Position numbers and translations under genes: made by a program. Source: CAVVGZ01 sp963747965 (GTDB taxonomy: Bacteria; Chloroflexota; Anaerolineae; Anaerolineales; Anaerolineaceae). From it: a DNA stretch of 64,000 nucleotides. Under the pieces are notes generated by a model. That model made no database searches. It worked only from the letters and a program-made list of their open reading frames with translations, and had not been told where the DNA came from. This document shows, piece by piece, positions 63,125 through 64,000 of the stretch. Location: positions 1 to 64,000 of the forward strand of contig CAVVGZ010000010.1 of the NCBI GenBank assembly GCA_963747965.1, read 5' to 3'. Every line of letters begins with the position of its first letter. Within the stretch, counting starts at the first letter, position 1.

Positions 63125-64000
63125 ATCGACTGCTCCTTCATCGTAATCGCTGCCCCGGAAGGCACAATTTCTCCCTTTAGTGCCGCCAGAATTTTCTCCG
63201 GAGTGATTGGCAGTTCCCTGAAACGGAGACCGGTAGCATTATAAATTGCATTGGCAAAAGCGGAAGCGATTGGGTTCATGGCGGCTTCACCCAGGCCTTT
63301 GGCTCCCATCGGTCCCGTTGGCTCATATGTATCTGTAAAGAATGTCTGAATTTCTGAAATTCTGGGTGATTCTACAATGCTGGGTGTTTTCGCATCTACC
63401 CAGTACCCCTTGGATTGAAGCTGGCCTTGTTCATCCCAGATATTATCTTCATACATGGCGTAGCCCATTCCACGGTTTAATCCGCCCTCCATCTGGCCGA
63501 CAGCCAGGTCAGGATTGATTACCGTTCCGCAGTCGGAGCCTATCACGGTCCTTTTGGTCGTAACAATACCCGTCCAGGTATCCACTTCTATTTCAACAAA
63601 CGCACTCAGGTATGCCGGGGGACAGTTCACCGGCCTGTAGCTGTCAACTGCCGCGATCGTTTTCCAGCTCTCTGCCCAGCATTTTGTAGCCAGCTCCTTG
63701 AGGGTCATCACTTTCTCAGGGATGGCGGCACAGAAAATGACGCACTGTCCCTGTTTTTCATCCAGTTTAAGCTCCAAACCTTCCGGTCTGACATTCAAGT
63801 AGTGGGATGCAGTCTCCAGGATTTCTTTACGAACCTGCCTGGCAACTTTTAACGCCGCCCCGCCACCGGCATATATGCCGCGGGTGGCATGGGTACAAAC
63901 ATCATAGACCGTGGAAAGTGTCTCCCCAGGTGCCAGGTTTACCTTGTCTAATGGTACGCATAATTCCTCGGCGACCAGTTTCGCCATGGCATCCAGGCTG
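63121..64000 (-). CDS. Molybdenum hydroxylase, molybdopterin-binding subunit (N-terminus off the right edge)
   Basis: The C-terminal 290 or so residues of the large xanthine-dehydrogenase-type subunit. The frame is open to the window edge, so the ATG at 63987 is only an internal Met. Visible blocks: GIYAGGGAALKVARQVRKEI, VEIEVDTWTGIVTTKRTVIGSDCGTVINPDLAVGQMEGGLNRGMGYAMYE and PMGAKGLGEAAMNPIASAFANAIYNATG, where GAKGLGE holds the active-site glutamate. Substrate-binding residues needed to tell xanthine from aldehyde oxidation lie outside the window. Confidence 0.92.
   Translation of the reverse strand, partial: SLDAMAKLVAEELCVPLDKVNLAPGETLSTVYDVCTHATRGIYAGGGAALKVARQVRKEILETASHYLNVRPEGLELKLDEKQGQCVIFCAAIPEKVMTLKELATKCWAESWKTIAAVDSYRPVNCPPAYLSAFVEIEVDTWTGIVTTKRTVIGSDCGTVINPDLAVGQMEGGLNRGMGYAMYEDNIWDEQGQLQSKGYWVDAKTPSIVESPRISEIQTFFTDTYEPTGPMGAKGLGEAAMNPIASAFANAIYNATGLRFRELPITPEKILAALKGEIVPSGAAITMKEQSI

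Overview
The window looks like chromosomal DNA of an anaerobic, peptide- and amino-acid-fermenting bacterium, most likely a Chloroflexota of the Anaerolineae type. The reasons are lipoprotein substrate-binding proteins with a Cys-Ala-Pro start and an Ala/Pro/Glu/Thr-rich linker, an indolepyruvate:ferredoxin oxidoreductase beside an ADP-forming acyl-CoA synthetase, and a high density of peptide-type ABC transporters and PLP enzymes. This assignment is inference; there is no rRNA or tRNA in the window to prove it.

Layout. 1-8.8 kb (minus strand): a ROK regulator, a VOC protein and a complete peptide-type ABC transporter (binding protein, two permeases, two ATPases, then a second binding protein without a leader that runs off the left edge), behind a consensus promoter with a palindrome at its start site. 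8.8-9.5 kb: the wrecked 3' end of a P-type ATPase. 9.8-12.2 kb (plus): an overlapping pair, a homoserine-dehydrogenase-like SAF-domain protein and an apiosidase-like glycoside hydrolase. 12.4-19.8 kb: housekeeping genes msrA, deoC, guaB, purH, a Mut7-C protein and the two aconitase-X subunits. 20-26 kb: a MOP-type membrane transporter, a class V aminotransferase and two M24-fold proteins. 26.2-50.3 kb (minus): the standout region. A racemase - VOC - MFS - GntR unit and a roughly 20-kb run of catabolic genes (aminotransferase homologue, 2-hydroxyacid dehydrogenase, DUF362, Ldh-type dehydrogenase, DUF885 hydrolase, M24 proteins, aminotransferases, peptide-type permeases and binding protein, amidohydrolase, tandem DUF4438 proteins, M14 deacylase, Gfo/Idh oxidoreductase) each begin with a near-identical promoter plus a 20-bp operator (18 of 20 bases identical). 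50.4-57.2 kb (plus): an acetoacetate-decarboxylase-like protein, HisC-type aminotransferase, IorA, IorB and an ADP-forming acyl-CoA synthetase, i.e. transamination, oxidative decarboxylation and ATP formation from aromatic amino acids. 57.2-61.6 kb: PEP-dependent dihydroxyacetone kinase (dhaK, dhaL and a DhaM-HPr-enzyme I fusion). 61.7-64 kb (minus): a molybdenum hydroxylase (FAD/2Fe-2S fusion and molybdopterin subunit), cut by the right edge.

How it fits together. The cell appears to import peptides or amino-acid derivatives, hydrolyse or deaminate them with a varied set of enzymes, and gain energy by ferredoxin-linked 2-oxoacid oxidation. The 30-50 kb region is the best candidate for an undescribed pathway: a GntR-controlled regulon with several proteins whose normal catalytic residues are missing (metal-less M24 proteins, an aminotransferase homologue without its PLP lysine).

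Caution. At least seven genes carry a net single-base frame disruption (dppC, ROK, P-type ATPase, Mut7-C, class V aminotransferase, M24, amidohydrolase). Sequencing or assembly errors are the simplest explanation, so these should be checked against reads before any of the genes is called dead.
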